Shown: piece by piece, positions 54,868 to 55,718 of the stretch
Numbering within the stretch: position 1 is the first letter of the stretch
How the letters are laid out: each line of letters starts with the position of its first letter
Assembly (NCBI GenBank): GCA_019510465.1
Contig: JAEKKH010000175.1
Location: 1 to 55,718, forward strand
Origin: Burkholderiales bacterium
Lineage (GTDB): Bacteria > Pseudomonadota > Gammaproteobacteria > Burkholderiales > Burkholderiaceae_C
Length of the DNA stretch: 55,718 nucleotides
Direction: 5' to 3'
Translations under genes and position numbers: made by a program
The notes under the pieces: generated by a model
What the model was told of the DNA's origin: nothing
Database searches by the model: none
What the model saw: the letters and a program-made list of their open reading frames with translations, nothing else

Positions 54868-55718
54868 ATGACCGATTACTTCGCCGGCATCGACAAGATC
54901 CGGTACGCCGGCCCGCAGGCCACCGAGCCGCTCGCCTTCAAGTGGTACGACAAGGACCGCCTCGTGCTCGGCAAGCGCATGGAAGACCAGCTGCGCTTCG
55001 CCGTCTGCTACTGGCACTCGTTCTGCTGGAACGGCTTCGACCCGTTCGGCTACGACGGCACGTTCGAGCGGCCCTGGCATCGCAGCGCCGATCCCATGGA
55101 AGCGGCCAAGGCCAAGCTCGACGTCGCCTTCGAGTTCTTCGCCAAGCTCGGCGCGCCGTTCTACTGCTTCCACGACCGCGACGTCGCCCCCGAAGGCGCG
55201 ACCCCGCGCGAGAGCGTGGACAACTTCCGCCGCATCGTGGACCTGATGGGCGAGAAGCAGGCCGCCACCGGCGTGAAGCTGCTGTGGGGCACGGCCAACC
55301 TGTTCAGCCACCGCCGATTCATGAGCGGCGCCGCCACCAACCCGAACCCGGAGATCTTCGCGCTCGCCGCGCTGCAGGTGAAGGAGGCGATGGACGCCAC
55401 CCGGCGCCTCGGCGGCGCGAACTACGTGCTGTGGGGCGGCCGCGAAGGCTACGAGACGCTGCTCAACACCGACCTCGCGCGCGAGTCGAAGCAATACGGC
55501 CGATTCCTGCAGATGGCCGTGGAGCACAAGCACAAGATCGGCCTGCCGGGCCACGTGCTGATCGAGCCCAAGCCGCGCGAGCCCACCAAGCACCAGTACG
55601 ACTACGACGTCGCCACCGTGCACGGCTTCCTGCGCCAGTACGGCCTGGAGAACGAGGTCAAGGTCAACATCGAGGCCAACCATGCCACGCTGTCGGGCCA
55701 CAGCTTCGAGCACGAGAT
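54868..55718 (+). CDS. xylA: Xylose isomerase, truncated by the window end
   Basis: The first 283 residues of xylose isomerase, which interconverts D-xylose and D-xylulose. The catalytic His is in [12 protein letters not shown], and the metal-binding region includes [16 protein letters not shown] and [12 protein letters not shown]. The N-terminus ([13 protein letters not shown]) is typical of the long class II enzymes of about 440 aa. AGGAG lies upstream of ATG 54868. It is the last gene of the operon visible here; the remaining ~155 residues are beyond the window. Confidence 0.95.
   Translation, partial: MTDYFAGIDKIRYAGPQATEPLAFKWYDKDRLVLGKRMEDQLRFAVCYWHSFCWNGFDPFGYDGTFERPWHRSADPMEAAKAKLDVAFEFFAKLGAPFYCFHDRDVAPEGATPRESVDNFRRIVDLMGEKQAATGVKLLWGTANLFSHRRFMSGAATNPNPEIFALAALQVKEAMDATRRLGGANYVLWGGREGYETLLNTDLARESKQYGRFLQMAVEHKHKIGLPGHVLIEPKPREPTKHQYDYDVATVHGFLRQYGLENEVKVNIEANHATLSGHSFEHE

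Noticed and set aside
1..55718. CRISPR array, tRNA, rRNA, integrase or IS element
   Set aside because: No regularly spaced repeats, no cloverleaf-like sequence or rRNA blocks, and no transposase or integrase motifs were seen on either strand.

Overview
The window is strongly G+C-rich, densely packed with genes and free of tRNA, rRNA, phage or IS elements. The mix of genes points to a free-living betaproteobacterium of the Burkholderiales, probably in or near the Roseateles/Mitsuaria/Leptothrix group. That placement rests on imuA-imuB under a LexA box, a GGGGTCAGGTCTTGAAT repeat family, secreted polysaccharide-degrading enzymes and a single-domain-type sugar ABC ATPase. It is inferred from gene content, not from a search.

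Layout. 1-2212: a secreted GH64 beta-1,3-glucanase with a LacI-type operator upstream. 2213-6197: bifunctional (p)ppGpp enzyme SpoT, two small membrane proteins and a TetR regulator. 6244-9722: an MDR oxidoreductase, a POT peptide transporter and a glutaminyl cyclase. 9746-12469: WYL regulator coupled to greB, divergent from an unknown protein. 12586-16281: a Sel1-repeat protein, then a divergent nitroreductase/flavin-reductase pair. 16268-22368: a translationally coupled SH3-like/SPFH membrane pair divergent from a two-component system. 22481-27616: an esterase, an FMN-riboswitch-controlled ribH, an in-frame S10 peptidase-RIO kinase fusion, a repeat cluster and a 2OG-Fe(II) dioxygenase. 27750-33418: a multi-PAS hybrid kinase, a frameshifted outer-membrane protein beside an intact cytochrome c, and small proteins. 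33594-38742: a GH31 glucosidase and a compact operon of three pilin-like proteins plus a PilC/GspF-like platform protein. 38908-43086: secreted or envelope proteins of unknown role. 43213-45538: imuAB. 45704-48872: YchJ-like, cupin, membrane protein, a 766-bp gap with a 9-bp tandem repeat, and RarD. 48895-55718: a D-xylose locus, ROK-type XylR divergent from xylF-xylH-xylG-xylB-xylA, with xylA cut by the window end.

How the genes work together. The xylose locus is a complete uptake, isomerisation and phosphorylation pathway. A near-perfect 14-bp inverted repeat sits between the regulator and xylF, an intra-operon hairpin follows xylF, and ATGA overlaps link the later genes. Its ATPase XylG appears to have lost about 25-30 residues carrying the LSGGQ signature, so transport may be broken. 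The GH64 and GH31 enzymes together with xylose use suggest growth on plant or fungal polysaccharides.

The best candidates for something undescribed are the S10-RIO fusion, the three-pilin/PilC mini-operon and the SPFH/SH3-like pair. None of these is proven to be a new system by sequence reading alone.
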